From RGDT01 sp964630925 (GTDB taxonomy: Bacteria > Planctomycetota > Planctomycetia > Gemmatales > Gemmataceae): 51,430 nt of DNA. The position numbers and the translations under genes are program-made. Positions 1 to 9,800 of this stretch are shown here, in pieces (the first letter of the stretch is position 1; every line of letters begins with the position of its first letter). The notes beneath the pieces were generated by a model. It did no database searches. It worked only from the letters and a program-made list of their open reading frames with translations, and was not told the DNA's origin. The DNA is taken from assembly GCA_964630925.1 (NCBI GenBank), contig CAZVZK010000074.1, positions 1 to 51,430 on the forward strand, given 5' to 3'.

Positions 1-634
1 GGGTGTGACCGATTTGCACAGCAACTTGCACAGGAACGGCACCGGCCTGTTACCCCCCCTTGAACCAGGCCGCATACGACTCGGAGTTGTCGATGCAAAT
101 GCCGAATTACGATGATTTTACGGCTACGGACTCACAGGCCACGTCGTCGGGAAGTGGGATGTGACTCGGCGTTCAACGGCGGGGCCGTGGCGGAGTGGGC
201 ATGTGGCCGGGTGACTCGAATTTGTCGCCGTGCGGCACTCCACGGCGGTCTCTGTCACCGAGAAGTCACTTGCCCACATCGGGGGAAGTGGGCAGGTGAC
301 TCCGGAAGTGGAAGGTGACTTCGGGGCGGGAATTGCGTTACAGGTTTGTGTGGGGGGGGCTGCAATGCAATGCAAGTTGTCCCAGCCCGGCCGTCCCCCG
401 TGTGTACCTCCGTCCCATGCCCCCCCCGGCTGAACGGTGACTGACCGGGTTGTCCTGAACGCGCCTCCGTGTTGCGTTCACGCCCGCATTCCTGCCACGC
501 CTCGCTTTTCGCGTCCTGGCGGAACGCCACGCCAGAATATTGCCAAATCTGAATCCGACGCCGGCCGGCGCGCGGGCGCCATCCTATGTTTTGGCAACGG
601 CTCCGCCCCTCCCTGGCCGAACCCCACCGTGCCC
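1..634. other. Non-coding region with short repeats
   Basis: No convincing gene is visible; the short open frames on both strands overlap one another and show no recognisable domain. Between about 130 and 330 the words GAAGTGG and GTGACT recur several times. A hairpin sits at 264-301: arm 264-277 pairs with arm 288-301, 13 of 14 positions complementary, with a 10-base spacer. The part nearest 635 must hold the promoter of the downstream signalling operon, but I could not pick convincing -35 and -10 boxes. Confidence 0.6.
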
Positions 635-1222
635 ATGACGACCCCCAACCAACACCCCACCCCGGCGACACGAGGCTCCCTGGCCGGCGCCGTCCTCGCC
701 TGGGCGGCGCTGCTCGGCGTCGGCGGCTGGATCACGACTCGACACGCCTGGTCGGCGGGCGCCGCCGCCCCTGAATCCGATCCCTGGCCCGCATCCACGC
801 GCCCCACCCTGCTCGTCTTCCTGCACCCACATTGCCCGTGCAGCCGCGTCACCGTCGCCGAGCTGGCCTGGGTGCTGGACCGCTGCCCCGAGGCCGTCCA
901 TGTCCGCGTCCACTTCGCCGTGCCCGAGGGCGCCGAAGAAGGTTGGGCGCGAACCTCCCTGTGGGAGGAGGCGGCCCGCCTGCCCGGGGCGATCCCCGTC
1001 GAGGACGACGGACAAGAAGCCCGCCGCTTCGGCGCCCGCACGTCCGGGCAGATCCTGGCCTACGCCGCCGACGGGCGCCAGCTCTTCCGTGGCGGCGTGA
1101 CGGCGGGCCGCGGCCACCGCGGCGGCAATCCGGGCCGCGACGGGCTGCTGGCGGCCCTGCGTACCGGCACGGCATCCCCGGCGTCCCCCGTGTTCGGGTG
1201 CCCCCTGTTCCCCGACCCCTGA
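635..1222 (+). CDS. Membrane-anchored thioredoxin-like protein
   Basis: Protein of 195 residues. One N-terminal hydrophobic segment (about residues 15-35, from LAGAVLAWAALLGVGGW) suggests a membrane anchor with the rest outside the cytoplasm. It is followed by a thioredoxin-fold opening (TLLVFLHPHCPCSRV) in which a CPCS motif takes the place of the usual CxxC. A single cysteine in the C-terminal tail (VFGCPLF) could be a second redox partner. This resembles the RedB-type or redoxin-like proteins annotated in planctomycetes; the substrate is unknown. ATG 635 was chosen; an in-frame GTG lies 6 bases earlier. It ends 19 bases before a hybrid kinase gene, so it is probably the first gene of that operon and may sense redox state or service that pathway (inference). 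Confidence 0.75.
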   Translation: MTTPNQHPTPATRGSLAGAVLAWAALLGVGGWITTRHAWSAGAAAPESDPWPASTRPTLLVFLHPHCPCSRVTVAELAWVLDRCPEAVHVRVHFAVPEGAEEGWARTSLWEEAARLPGAIPVEDDGQEARRFGARTSGQILAYAADGRQLFRGGVTAGRGHRGGNPGRDGLLAALRTGTASPASPVFGCPLFPDP

Positions 1223-1241
1223 ACCCGCTGAGGCTCCCCCT

Positions 1242-3455
1242 ATGCCCCATCCCCTGCCGGGCGACAGGCCGCCCGATCCCGCCGCGCGGGAGCGCGAGCT
1301 GTTCCTCTGCCAGCAGCAGGCGACGTTCCGCTTCGCCGACCTGCTGTTCGGCTGGCTCCTGCTGGCCCAGTGGCTGGCCGGCGTGATGATCGCGCTGTGG
1401 GTCTCGCCGTACACCTGGGAGGGGCTGGACCGGCAGACCCACCCGCACGTCTGGACGGCGCTCTTGCTCGGCGGGGCCATCGCCAGCCTGCCGGCCTTCC
1501 TCGCCTTCTTCCGCCCGGGCCATGCATCGACGCGCCACCTCGTGGCCGCCGGGCAGATGCTGCTGGGCGCCCTGCTGATCCACCTCGGCGGCGGGCGCAT
1601 CGAGATGCACTTCCACGTCTTCGGCTCCCTGGCGTTCCTCGCCCTCTACCGCGACTGGCGCGTCCTCCTCACCGCCAGCGCCGTCGTGGCCGCCGACCAC
1701 TACTTCCGCGGCATCCTGTGGCCGCAGTCGGTGTATGGCGAGGCGGCCCCCGGCACCTGGCGCTGGCTGGAGCACGCCTTCTGGGTGGTCTTCGAGGTCG
1801 CGTTCCTGATCCTGGGCTGCGTGCAGAGCAACCGCCAGGCGCGGGCCATCGCCCGCCAGCAGGCCGAGATCGAACGCGACATGCTCGAACGCGCCCGCCT
1901 CGAACGCGACCTGTTCGAGCGCCGCTTCGCCGAGCGCGAATTGCAGGCGGAGAAGGAGGCGGCGGAGTCGGCCAACCGGACGAAGAGCCTGTTCCTCGCC
2001 AACATGAGCCACGAGCTGCGGACGCCGATGAATTCGATCATGGGGTTCACGCAGCGCCTCATCCGCCGGCTCAAGGGGTCCGTGTCCGAGCGCGACGTGG
2101 ACGCCCTGGAGACGGTGGACCGCAACGCCAAGCACCTCCTGAACCTCATCAACGACATCCTCGACGTGTCGAAGATCGAGGCGGGCAAGATGGAGCTGCA
2201 GAAGTCGCCCAGCGACCTGTGCGCCCTGATCCGCGACGTGGTGTCGCGCACGGCGCCCCTGGCCGAGGCCAAGCAGCTGCCGCTGAACGTGGCGCTGCCG
2301 GCCACGCCGCGGACGCTGGAGGTGGACCCGATCAAGTTCCAGCAGGTGGTGACGAACCTGCTGTCCAACGCCATCAAGTACACCGACGCCGGCTCGGTCA
2401 CCGTCACGCTGGACGAGGCGGACGACGCCCGCATCGGGCCGGCCATGCGGGTGCGGGTCAAGGACACGGGGGTGGGCGTGAGGGCCGAGGACCAGGCCCG
2501 CCTCTTCCAGCAGTTCCAGCAGCTCGACAGCAGCACGACGAAGCGTGTCGGCGGGACCGGCCTGGGGCTGTACATCACCGCCAGGTACGTCGAGATGCAC
2601 GGCGGACGCATGTCCGTCGAGAGCGAGTACGGCCGCGGCAGCGAGTTCACCGCGCTGCTGCCCATGCCTCGCCCGGCTGAGGCCGAGCCGCCCGCCGGCG
2701 ACGGCGTCACCATCCTGTGCGTGGATGACAACCCCGACATCCTGAAGTACCTCAAGGTCACGTTCGAGGAGGCCGGCTACCGCGTGGCCCTGGCGCCGGA
2801 CTACGACGGCGCGTTGCGTCAGGCCCGCACGCACAACCCGTCGCTGATCTGCCTCGACCTGTGCATGCCGGGCAAGGACGGCTACGCGGTCCTCGACTCG
2901 CTGCGTGCCGAGCGCGACCTGGCGGGCATCCCGGTCGTCGTGGTGTCGGTGACGCCCGACGAGGCCCGCGTCATCCAGGCCGGGGCCAGGTGCTGCCTGA
3001 CCAAGCCGGTGGAGGCCGAGGCCCTGCTCGCGGCGGTGCGGGGCGTGCTGCTGGGCGGATTCTCGCACGCCCTGGTCGTCGAGGACGACCCGGACACGTC
3101 GCGCCTGCTGTCCGAGACGCTCAACCAGGCCGGCATGGCGACGCAGACCGCGTGCAACGGGCTGGAGGGGCTGGAGCGCGTGGCGGCGGCGCCGCCCTCG
3201 GTCATCCTGCTCGACCTCATGATGCCGGTGATGGACGGCTTCGAGTTCCTGGCGCGGCTGCGGGCCGACCCGCGCTGGTCACGCATCCCCGTGGTGACGC
3301 TGAGCGCCAAGGTGCTGGACGCGCAGGAGCTGCGCCGCCTCAACGCCGTCTGCTCGGGCATCCTCACCAAGGGCCGCGACCAGACCGTCCAGGTGATCGA
3401 GTCCCTGCTCAAGGCCGTCGTGCGGCGTCCCGCCCCCGAGGAGGTGGCAGCATGA
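1242..3455 (+). CDS. Membrane hybrid histidine kinase with two receivers
   Basis: Protein of 737 residues. The N-terminal ~200 residues contain about six hydrophobic segments (for example LLFGWLLLAQWLAGVM and FWVVFEVAFLILGCV), followed by a charged helix likely to be a coiled-coil linker (about 205-245). The HisKA box NMSHELRTPMNSIMGF places the phospho-histidine at His257. The HATPase domain shows the N box (VVTNLLSNAIKY), DTGVGV and GTGLGLYI. Two receiver domains follow, with phospho-acceptors near Asp539 (ICLDLCMPGKDG) and Asp658 (ILLDLMMPVMDG). No separate sensor domain is seen, so the membrane region probably senses the signal. The stop overlaps the next start by four bases (ATGA), giving translational coupling to a stand-alone receiver. 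Confidence 0.93.
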   Translation: MPHPLPGDRPPDPAARERELFLCQQQATFRFADLLFGWLLLAQWLAGVMIALWVSPYTWEGLDRQTHPHVWTALLLGGAIASLPAFLAFFRPGHASTRHLVAAGQMLLGALLIHLGGGRIEMHFHVFGSLAFLALYRDWRVLLTASAVVAADHYFRGILWPQSVYGEAAPGTWRWLEHAFWVVFEVAFLILGCVQSNRQARAIARQQAEIERDMLERARLERDLFERRFAERELQAEKEAAESANRTKSLFLANMSHELRTPMNSIMGFTQRLIRRLKGSVSERDVDALETVDRNAKHLLNLINDILDVSKIEAGKMELQKSPSDLCALIRDVVSRTAPLAEAKQLPLNVALPATPRTLEVDPIKFQQVVTNLLSNAIKYTDAGSVTVTLDEADDARIGPAMRVRVKDTGVGVRAEDQARLFQQFQQLDSSTTKRVGGTGLGLYITARYVEMHGGRMSVESEYGRGSEFTALLPMPRPAEAEPPAGDGVTILCVDDNPDILKYLKVTFEEAGYRVALAPDYDGALRQARTHNPSLICLDLCMPGKDGYAVLDSLRAERDLAGIPVVVVSVTPDEARVIQAGARCCLTKPVEAEALLAAVRGVLLGGFSHALVVEDDPDTSRLLSETLNQAGMATQTACNGLEGLERVAAAPPSVILLDLMMPVMDGFEFLARLRADPRWSRIPVVTLSAKVLDAQELRRLNAVCSGILTKGRDQTVQVIESLLKAVVRRPAPEEVAA

Positions 3456-3865
3456 AGCCTGAAGTGAGCCGGGGGCGAGACGCCCCCAGACCCCCGGTGC
3501 TCGTCGTGGAAGACAACGCGGACAACCGCAAGCTCGTCTCCTGGGTGCTGGAGGACGCCGGCTACCCGTTCACGAACGTGAGCAGCGCCGAGGAGGGGTT
3601 GCAGGTGCTGGAGACGGGCGAGTTCGGCCTCGTGCTGATGGACGTGTCGCTGCCGGGCATGGACGGCAAGGAGGCGACGCGGCGGCTGCGGGCCGACCCG
3701 CGCTGGCGCACGCTGCCGGTGATCGCGGTGACGGCGCACGCGATCACGGGGGAGGTGGAGGCGATCCGCGCCTCGGGCGTCTCGGCGCTGGTGACCAAGC
3801 CCATCGACGAGGCGGAGCTTTTGGCCGCGATGGAGTCGCTGCTTCTGGAGGGGGCGTGCCGATGA
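3452..3865 (+). CDS. Single-domain response regulator (CheY-like)
   Basis: Protein of 137 residues, almost entirely one receiver domain. The acidic pair is in VLVVEDNADNRK, the phospho-acceptor is Asp64 (LVLMDVSLPGMDG), the conserved Thr/Ala region is VIAVTAH, and the lysine is in LVTKPID. There is no output domain, so it most likely shuttles phosphate between the two flanking hybrid kinases. It overlaps both neighbours by ATGA junctions at 3452 and 3862, so the three proteins are probably made in matched amounts. Confidence 0.93.
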   Translation: MKPEVSRGRDAPRPPVLVVEDNADNRKLVSWVLEDAGYPFTNVSSAEEGLQVLETGEFGLVLMDVSLPGMDGKEATRRLRADPRWRTLPVIAVTAHAITGEVEAIRASGVSALVTKPIDEAELLAAMESLLLEGACR

Positions 3866-5430
3866 GCAAGGTGCTGGTCGTCGATGACATCGCCGACAAC
3901 GTGAAGCTGCTCACCTACGACCTGTCGGACGACGGCTACGAGGTGCAGGTGGCCTACGACGGCCCGCAGGCGCTGGCGGCGGCCCGCGAGGGCCGGCCGG
4001 ACGTGATCCTGCTGGACGTGATGATGCCGGGGATGGACGGCATCGAGGTGTGCCGGCGGCTGAAGGCGGACAAGGAGCTGCGCGACGTGCCGGTCATCAT
4101 GGTGTCGGCGCGCGACGACGACGAGGACGTGATCCGCGGCCTGGACGCCGGGGCGGACGACTACGTCACCAAGCCGTTCGAGAGCCGCATCGTGCTGGCG
4201 CGGGTGCGGAGCGCCGTGCGGCAGAAGAAGGCGGCCGATACGATCAAGGAGGTGAACCGCCGTCTGGACGAGGCGCGGACGGCGGCGCTGCAGGCGTCGC
4301 AGGCCAAGAGCCAGTTTTTGGCCAACATGAGCCACGAGATGCGCACGCCGCTGGCGGCGATCCTCGGCTTCACGGAGCTGGTGCTGGACGAGCCGGCCAT
4401 CGCCGCCCTGCCGGCGGAGCGGCTGCAGGACCTGAAGGCGGTGAAGCGGAACGGCGAGCACCTGCGGCAGCTCATCAACGACCTGCTCGACCTGTCGAAG
4501 ATCGAGGCGGGGAAGATGCAGATGGAGGCGATCCCCTGCTCGCCGCTGGAGATCGCGCGGGACGTGGCCGAGCTGGTGCGCCCGCTGACGCTGGGGCGCG
4601 ACCTGGCGGTTGAGGTGAGGGCGTCCGGGGTGCCGGATCAGGTGATGTGTGACCCGACGCGGTTCCGCCAGGTCCTGATCAACCTGATGGGCAACGCGGT
4701 GAAGTTCACGCCGGGGGGGTCGGTGCGGCTGGAGCTGCGGTACGAGGCCGCGCCGGGCGCGGGCCGGCTGACGGCCGACGTGACCGACACCGGCATCGGC
4801 ATGACGCCGGGGCAGATGGAGGGCCTGTTCCAGCCGTTCACGCAGGCCGACAGCTCGACGACGCGGCGGTTCGGCGGGACGGGCCTGGGTCTGGCGGTGA
4901 GCCGGCGGCTGGCCGAGCTGATGGGCGGCACGCTGACGGCGGAGAGCCGGCACGGGCAGGGGTCGCGGTTCACGCTGTCTCTGCCGGCGCGGGCCGTGAA
5001 GGCCGCCACGGAGGCGGCCCGGCAGGAGGGCGTGACGGGGCGGCCGCCGTGCCGGGCGCTGGTGGTGGACGACGCGCGGGACATGCGGCGGCTGATGTCG
5101 GCGCTGCTGGAGAAGGCCGGCGACCGGGTGGAGCAGGCCGAGAACGGGCAGCTCGCGCTGGAGCGTGTGGCCGAGGCCGGGGCGGCGGGGCGCGGGTATG
5201 ACCTGGTGCTGCTGGACATGCAGATGCCGGTGCTGGACGGCTACGACACGGCGCGGCGTCTGCGGGCGTCGGGGGTGCGGGCGCCGATCATCGCGCTGAC
5301 GGCGAACAACATGCCGGGGGACCGGGAGAGGTGCCTGGAGGCGGGGTGCGACGCGTTCGTGCCGAAGCCGATCGACCGGCGGGAGCTGATGGCGACGGTG
5401 GACCGGCTGGTGCGGGCGGTGCCGGCGTGA
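3862..5430 (+). CDS. Soluble hybrid histidine kinase, REC-HisKA-HATPase-REC
   Basis: Protein of 522 residues without membrane segments. An N-terminal receiver has Asp52 (ILLDVMMPGMDG) and TKPF. A short helix leads to the HisKA box ANMSHEMRTPLAAILGF (His158). The ATPase core has LINLMGNAVKF, DTGIGM and GGTGLGLAVS. The C-terminal receiver has Asp452 (VLLDMQMPVLDGYD) and VPKPID. ATG 3862 was chosen because it forms an ATGA overlap with the previous gene; GTG 3856 is possible. With its neighbours this makes four receivers and two transmitters, enough for a branched phosphorelay. No DNA-binding output is encoded, so the final target is unknown. Confidence 0.93.
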   Translation: MSKVLVVDDIADNVKLLTYDLSDDGYEVQVAYDGPQALAAAREGRPDVILLDVMMPGMDGIEVCRRLKADKELRDVPVIMVSARDDDEDVIRGLDAGADDYVTKPFESRIVLARVRSAVRQKKAADTIKEVNRRLDEARTAALQASQAKSQFLANMSHEMRTPLAAILGFTELVLDEPAIAALPAERLQDLKAVKRNGEHLRQLINDLLDLSKIEAGKMQMEAIPCSPLEIARDVAELVRPLTLGRDLAVEVRASGVPDQVMCDPTRFRQVLINLMGNAVKFTPGGSVRLELRYEAAPGAGRLTADVTDTGIGMTPGQMEGLFQPFTQADSSTTRRFGGTGLGLAVSRRLAELMGGTLTAESRHGQGSRFTLSLPARAVKAATEAARQEGVTGRPPCRALVVDDARDMRRLMSALLEKAGDRVEQAENGQLALERVAEAGAAGRGYDLVLLDMQMPVLDGYDTARRLRASGVRAPIIALTANNMPGDRERCLEAGCDAFVPKPIDRRELMATVDRLVRAVPA

Positions 5431-5512
5431 GGCGCATGTTGTTCGGGCGCTCCCCTCGGGGCGCTGACGCATCCCCGCTCGCCGAGATCCGCTCACGCTC
5501 CCGCCGTCGCTC

Positions 5513-6784
5513 TCATATCCCCGCGAGGCGCTCCTTCGCGTCGCCGAAGGCCGGCAGCGTCACGCCCATGCGGTCCATCAGCGCCAGGTACAGGCCGCAC
5601 AGCTTGCGCTTCTGATCGCCGGCCTTCAGGTAGTCCAGCGTGCGGCCCGTCTTCAACGTGGCGCCCAGGCCGCCGGCGAGTACCACGGGCACACGCTTGC
5701 CGTTGTGGGCGTCCCAGTGCTCCGACACGAACATGATGCACGAGTTGTCCAGCACCGAGCCGTCGCCCTCCGGCATCTTCGCCAGCTTGCCCAGGAGGTA
5801 GGCGTACTGCTCGACGTGGCACTTCACGATGGACTGGTACGCCTTGCCCTCGTTGGCGTGCGAGTAGCTGTGGTGGTCGTCGCGGATGCCCAGGAACGGG
5901 TACACCTGCCCGGACAGGTCGCGCGACATGAGCATCGTCGCCACCCGCGTGCGGTCGGCCTGGAAGCCCAGGGCGATGATGTCGGCCATCAGGCGGGCGT
6001 ACTCGCGGAAGTCCTTCGGCTGGCCCGCCGGCGGACGCGCCCCCGCCGGCACCTTGGCCGCCTCGCCGGCCATCTTGTTGAGCCGGCGGACGTGCTGCTC
6101 CGTCTCGCGGACGGAGGAGAGGTACTCGTCCAGCTTGAGCCGGTCGGAGCCGCTCACCTTGCCGCTCACGTCCCTGGCCTGCTCCAGCACGTCGTCGAGG
6201 ATGCTGCCCTGGAGTTTGCCGGCCTTGCCGCCGAACAGGCTGTCGAACGCCAGCGACGGGTGCAGCTCGATGGGGACGGGGGAGTCGCCGTTCCGCCACG
6301 AGATGTGCGAGGCGTAGACCATCGAGTACTGGCTCTCGTGGAAGCCGCTCACCGGCTGCTCGCAGCCCAGGACGAGGGAGGGCAGCGCCGTCGCCTCCTC
6401 GTTGTGCCTGGCGAGGAGCTGGTCCATGCTGACGCCGCCCTGGATGGTGCGGCCACGGGTGAGGCGGGCGCCGGAGAGGATGTTGCCGGTGCAGCGGGCG
6501 TGGCCGCCGTCGCCCTCCTTGTTGAACAGGCCGTCGATGACGTTGATCTTGTCCTTGAAACCGGCGAGGGGCTCGAGGCTCGGCCCCAGCACCATGTCGG
6601 CGCCCTGGCCCCTGGCCCACCAGTGCGATGGCGAGATGCCGTCGCCGATGAACAGGCACGCGAACCGCTTGGGGGACGCCTTGGCGGGGGCCGCGGCGGC
6701 GGGCGCGAGGGACTCCAGCCACGGCAGGGCGACGGTGACGCCGAGGGCCTTGAGGAGGACGCGGCGGGAGATGGAGGGGGTCAC
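5513..6784 (-). CDS. DUF1552 secreted protein
   Basis: Protein of 423 residues. The N-terminus has a twin-arginine signal (SISRRVLLKALG followed by a hydrophobic stretch and an Ala-rich cleavage region), so export by Tat is likely. The body matches the planctomycete DUF1552 family: the FACLFIGDGISPSHWW opening, MSRDLSGQVYP, DDHHSYSH and a C-terminal SEHWDAHNG block. Members are usually encoded beside DUF1592/DUF1588 cytochrome proteins; biochemical function is not established. The start is GTG 6784, the only sensible start before the twin-arginine motif. The gene lies 89 bases downstream of a WD40 kinase gene that separates it from its usual DUF1592 partner. Confidence 0.9.
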   Translation of the reverse strand: MTPSISRRVLLKALGVTVALPWLESLAPAAAAPAKASPKRFACLFIGDGISPSHWWARGQGADMVLGPSLEPLAGFKDKINVIDGLFNKEGDGGHARCTGNILSGARLTRGRTIQGGVSMDQLLARHNEEATALPSLVLGCEQPVSGFHESQYSMVYASHISWRNGDSPVPIELHPSLAFDSLFGGKAGKLQGSILDDVLEQARDVSGKVSGSDRLKLDEYLSSVRETEQHVRRLNKMAGEAAKVPAGARPPAGQPKDFREYARLMADIIALGFQADRTRVATMLMSRDLSGQVYPFLGIRDDHHSYSHANEGKAYQSIVKCHVEQYAYLLGKLAKMPEGDGSVLDNSCIMFVSEHWDAHNGKRVPVVLAGGLGATLKTGRTLDYLKAGDQKRKLCGLYLALMDRMGVTLPAFGDAKERLAGI

Positions 6785-6873
6785 GTGTCGGCTCCAGGCA
6801 GGGGGCGGAGGGTGGGACAGTGGCAACGATACCACGGTGAGGCCAGGCCGGCCAGGGTAATCCAGGCCCACGG

Positions 6874-9800
6874 CTAGGGTCGGCGGGGCTGGGGCTTCCG
6901 CCCCTCTGGCGCGTCCCAGATGCGTGCTGTGCCGTCCTCGCTTGCCGTGAGGACGCGTGTGCCGTCGGGGCTGAACGCCACGCTCATGACAGTTTTGGCG
7001 TGCCCCCTGAGGACGGCGAGCGGCGCTCCCGTGGTCACGTCCCAGATGCCTGCCGTGCCGCCGCTGCTCGGTGTGGCGACGAGCGTGCCGTCCGGGCTGA
7101 ATGCCACGCACAAGTTCCAATACGTGAGCCCCTGCAGGGTTGCGATCTCGGCCCCCGTCGCCGTATCCCACACTCTCGCGGCCAGGACGATTCGCTTGCC
7201 GTCGGGGCTGAACACGGCACCAATGTCCGTGTTCGTGCGTCCCTTGAGTTCGATGTCGGCCCCTGTCTTCATGTCCAGGATGCGAGCCGGGGTCTTGCTG
7301 CTCGTAAGGGCGATGCGTGTGCCGTCGGGGCTGAAGGCCACGGCCCTGAACGGCACGAATTGCTTCTTCAGGATGGAGATCTGGGCCCCGGACTCGGCGT
7401 CCCACAGCCGCACCGTCTTATCCTCGCTGACGGTAACGATACGTTTGCCGTCTGGGCTGAACGTCGCCCTACAGACCATGCCCGCATGCCCCTTGAGGAC
7501 GGCGACCTCGGCACCCGTCGCCGCGTCCCACACCCGCGCGGTGTTGTCGTTGTCGGTGGTCACGATCCGCGTGCCGTCACGGTTGAACTCGGCGCTCGTG
7601 TAATGTGCGTCTTCGTGGCCGAGCACCATCCCGAGCGGATGGCACCCCTTCAGGGCGGCGGTCTGGACACCCGTCTTCGCGTCCCACACCCGCGTCGTGT
7701 GGTCGTCACTCGAGGTGAGGACGCGCCTGCCGTCTGGGCTGAACACGACGCGACGGACCTTGCCCGTGTGGCCCTTGAGGGTGGTGAGCTGGGTCCCCGT
7801 CTCCGCGTCCCACACCCGCACCGTCCTATCGTCGCTGGCGGTGGCGATGCGTGCGCCGTCGGGGCTGTATGCCGCATCACGGACCCCTTCCGTGTGCCCC
7901 TTGAGGGCAGCCTTCTCGCCGGCGGCCGCCGCGTCCCACACTCGCACGGTGCGGTCCTCGCTCGCTGTGATGATTCGGTCCCCGTCGGAGGTGAACGCCG
8001 CGAACATGACCGCGGCCGTGTGGCCCCTGAGGACGGCCGTCTCGGCCCCGGTTTCGGCGTCCCAAACCCGCGTCGTGTTGTCGGTGCCGGCGGTGACTAT
8101 CCGTTTCTCGTCGGGGCTGTACGCCGCGCCCATGACATGAGTGACATGGCCTTTGAAGACGACGGCCTCGGCCCCCGTCATCGCGTCCCACATCCGCGCC
8201 GTGGTGTCGCCGCTCGTGAGGACGCGAGTGCCATCCTTGCTGAACGCCGCGCTCCGGACCCCGTTCGTGTGGCCCTTGAGATTGGCGATCTCGGCCCCGG
8301 TCTCGGCGTCCCACACTCGCGCCGTGTTGTCGCCGCTCGTGAGAACGCGGGTGCCATCTTTGCTGAACGCTACGATGTGGACCTCGCTCGTGTGTCCCTT
8401 GAGGACGGCCTTCTCGGCCCCCGTCACGGCGTCCCACACCCGCGCCGTCTTGTCGGCGCCACCGGTAACGATGATCCTGCCGTCGGGGCTGCACGCCGCG
8501 GCGAAGACGAACCCCCTGTGTCCCTTGAGGACGGCCCTTAGGGCACCGGTCTCCGTCTCCCACACGCGTGCCGTCTCGTCCTCGCTTCCGGTGACGATGA
8601 ACTTGCCGTCCGGGCTGACTGTCACGCTCACAAAGCCGCGCATCGGTCCCTTGAGCAGGGCACCAGTCGCCGAATCCCACACCCGCCACGCGCCGTCGGA
8701 GGTGACGATGCGCTTGCCGTCGGGGCTGAACGCCACCTTCCTGATCCCGCCCGCGTGCCCCTTCATCGCGGCTATCTCTGCACCCGTCGCCACGTCCCAC
8801 ACGCGTGCCGACTCGTCCTCGCTTCCGGTGACGATTCGTTTGCCGTCGGGGCTCACCGCGACGTTCCAGGTGCTGCCCGTCTCGATCCTGAAGGATGCCC
8901 TCTCGGTAGGCGTGCGGGCGTCCCACACCTGCGCCGTGGCGTCCCTGCCTGCCGTGAGCATGCGGGTGCCGTCGGGGCTGAACGAGGCGTGAGTGACCGG
9001 GCTCGAGTGCCCGTTGAGGGTGGCGATCTGGGCCCCCGTCGCCGCGTCCCACACCCGCGCGGTGTTGTCGGCGCCGGCGGTGAGGATGCGCTTGCCGTCA
9101 GGGCTGAATTCCGCCGCCAGGACGCCACCCCCGTGCCCCTGAAGGGCGGCTCGCTCGCCGCCCGAATTCGCATCCCAGATGCGAGCCGTCCCGTCGGCAC
9201 TGGCGGTGGCGATGCGAGTGCCGTCGGGGCTGAATGCCGCGTTCGAGACGAGGCCCGTGTGGCCCTTGAGATTGGCGATCTCGGCTCCGGTCCCCGCGTC
9301 CCACACTCGCGCGGTGTTGTCGGCGCCGGCGGTGAGGATGCGCTTGCCGTCCCGGCTGAACGACACGGCCCCGATGAAACCCCTGTGCCCCTTGAGGACG
9401 GCCTTCGCGGCCCCGGTTTCGGCGTCCCACACCCGCGCCGTGTTGTCGACGCCGGCGGTGACGATGCGCGTGCCGTCGTGGTTGAACGCGGCGGCACGGA
9501 CCTCGCCCTTGTGCCCCTTGAGGGTGGCCTTCTGCGCCCCGGTGGCGGCGTCCCATACCCGCGCCGTCTGGTCCACGCTCGCCGTGACGATTCGCGTGCT
9601 GTCGGGGCTGAAAACGGCGATTGTGACCGGCAACACCTTGTGCCCCTTGAGGGTGGCCTTCTCTGCCCCTGTCTGCGCGTCCCACACCCGGAGCGAGTTG
9701 TCGTGGTGTGCGGTCACGATGAGTTTTCCGTCGGGGCTGAACGCCGCATTCGAGGCCGCGCCGGTGAATCCCTTGAGCGTGACTGCCTCGGCGCCGGACG

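Noticed and set aside
849..3068. 739-codon minus-strand open frame
   Set aside because: It lies opposite the hybrid kinase, is composed of His/Arg/Gln-rich low complexity and has no recognisable domain.
3562..5496. 644-codon minus-strand open frame
   Set aside because: Shadow of the REC-HisKA-HATPase-REC gene, rich in His/Arg/Gln.
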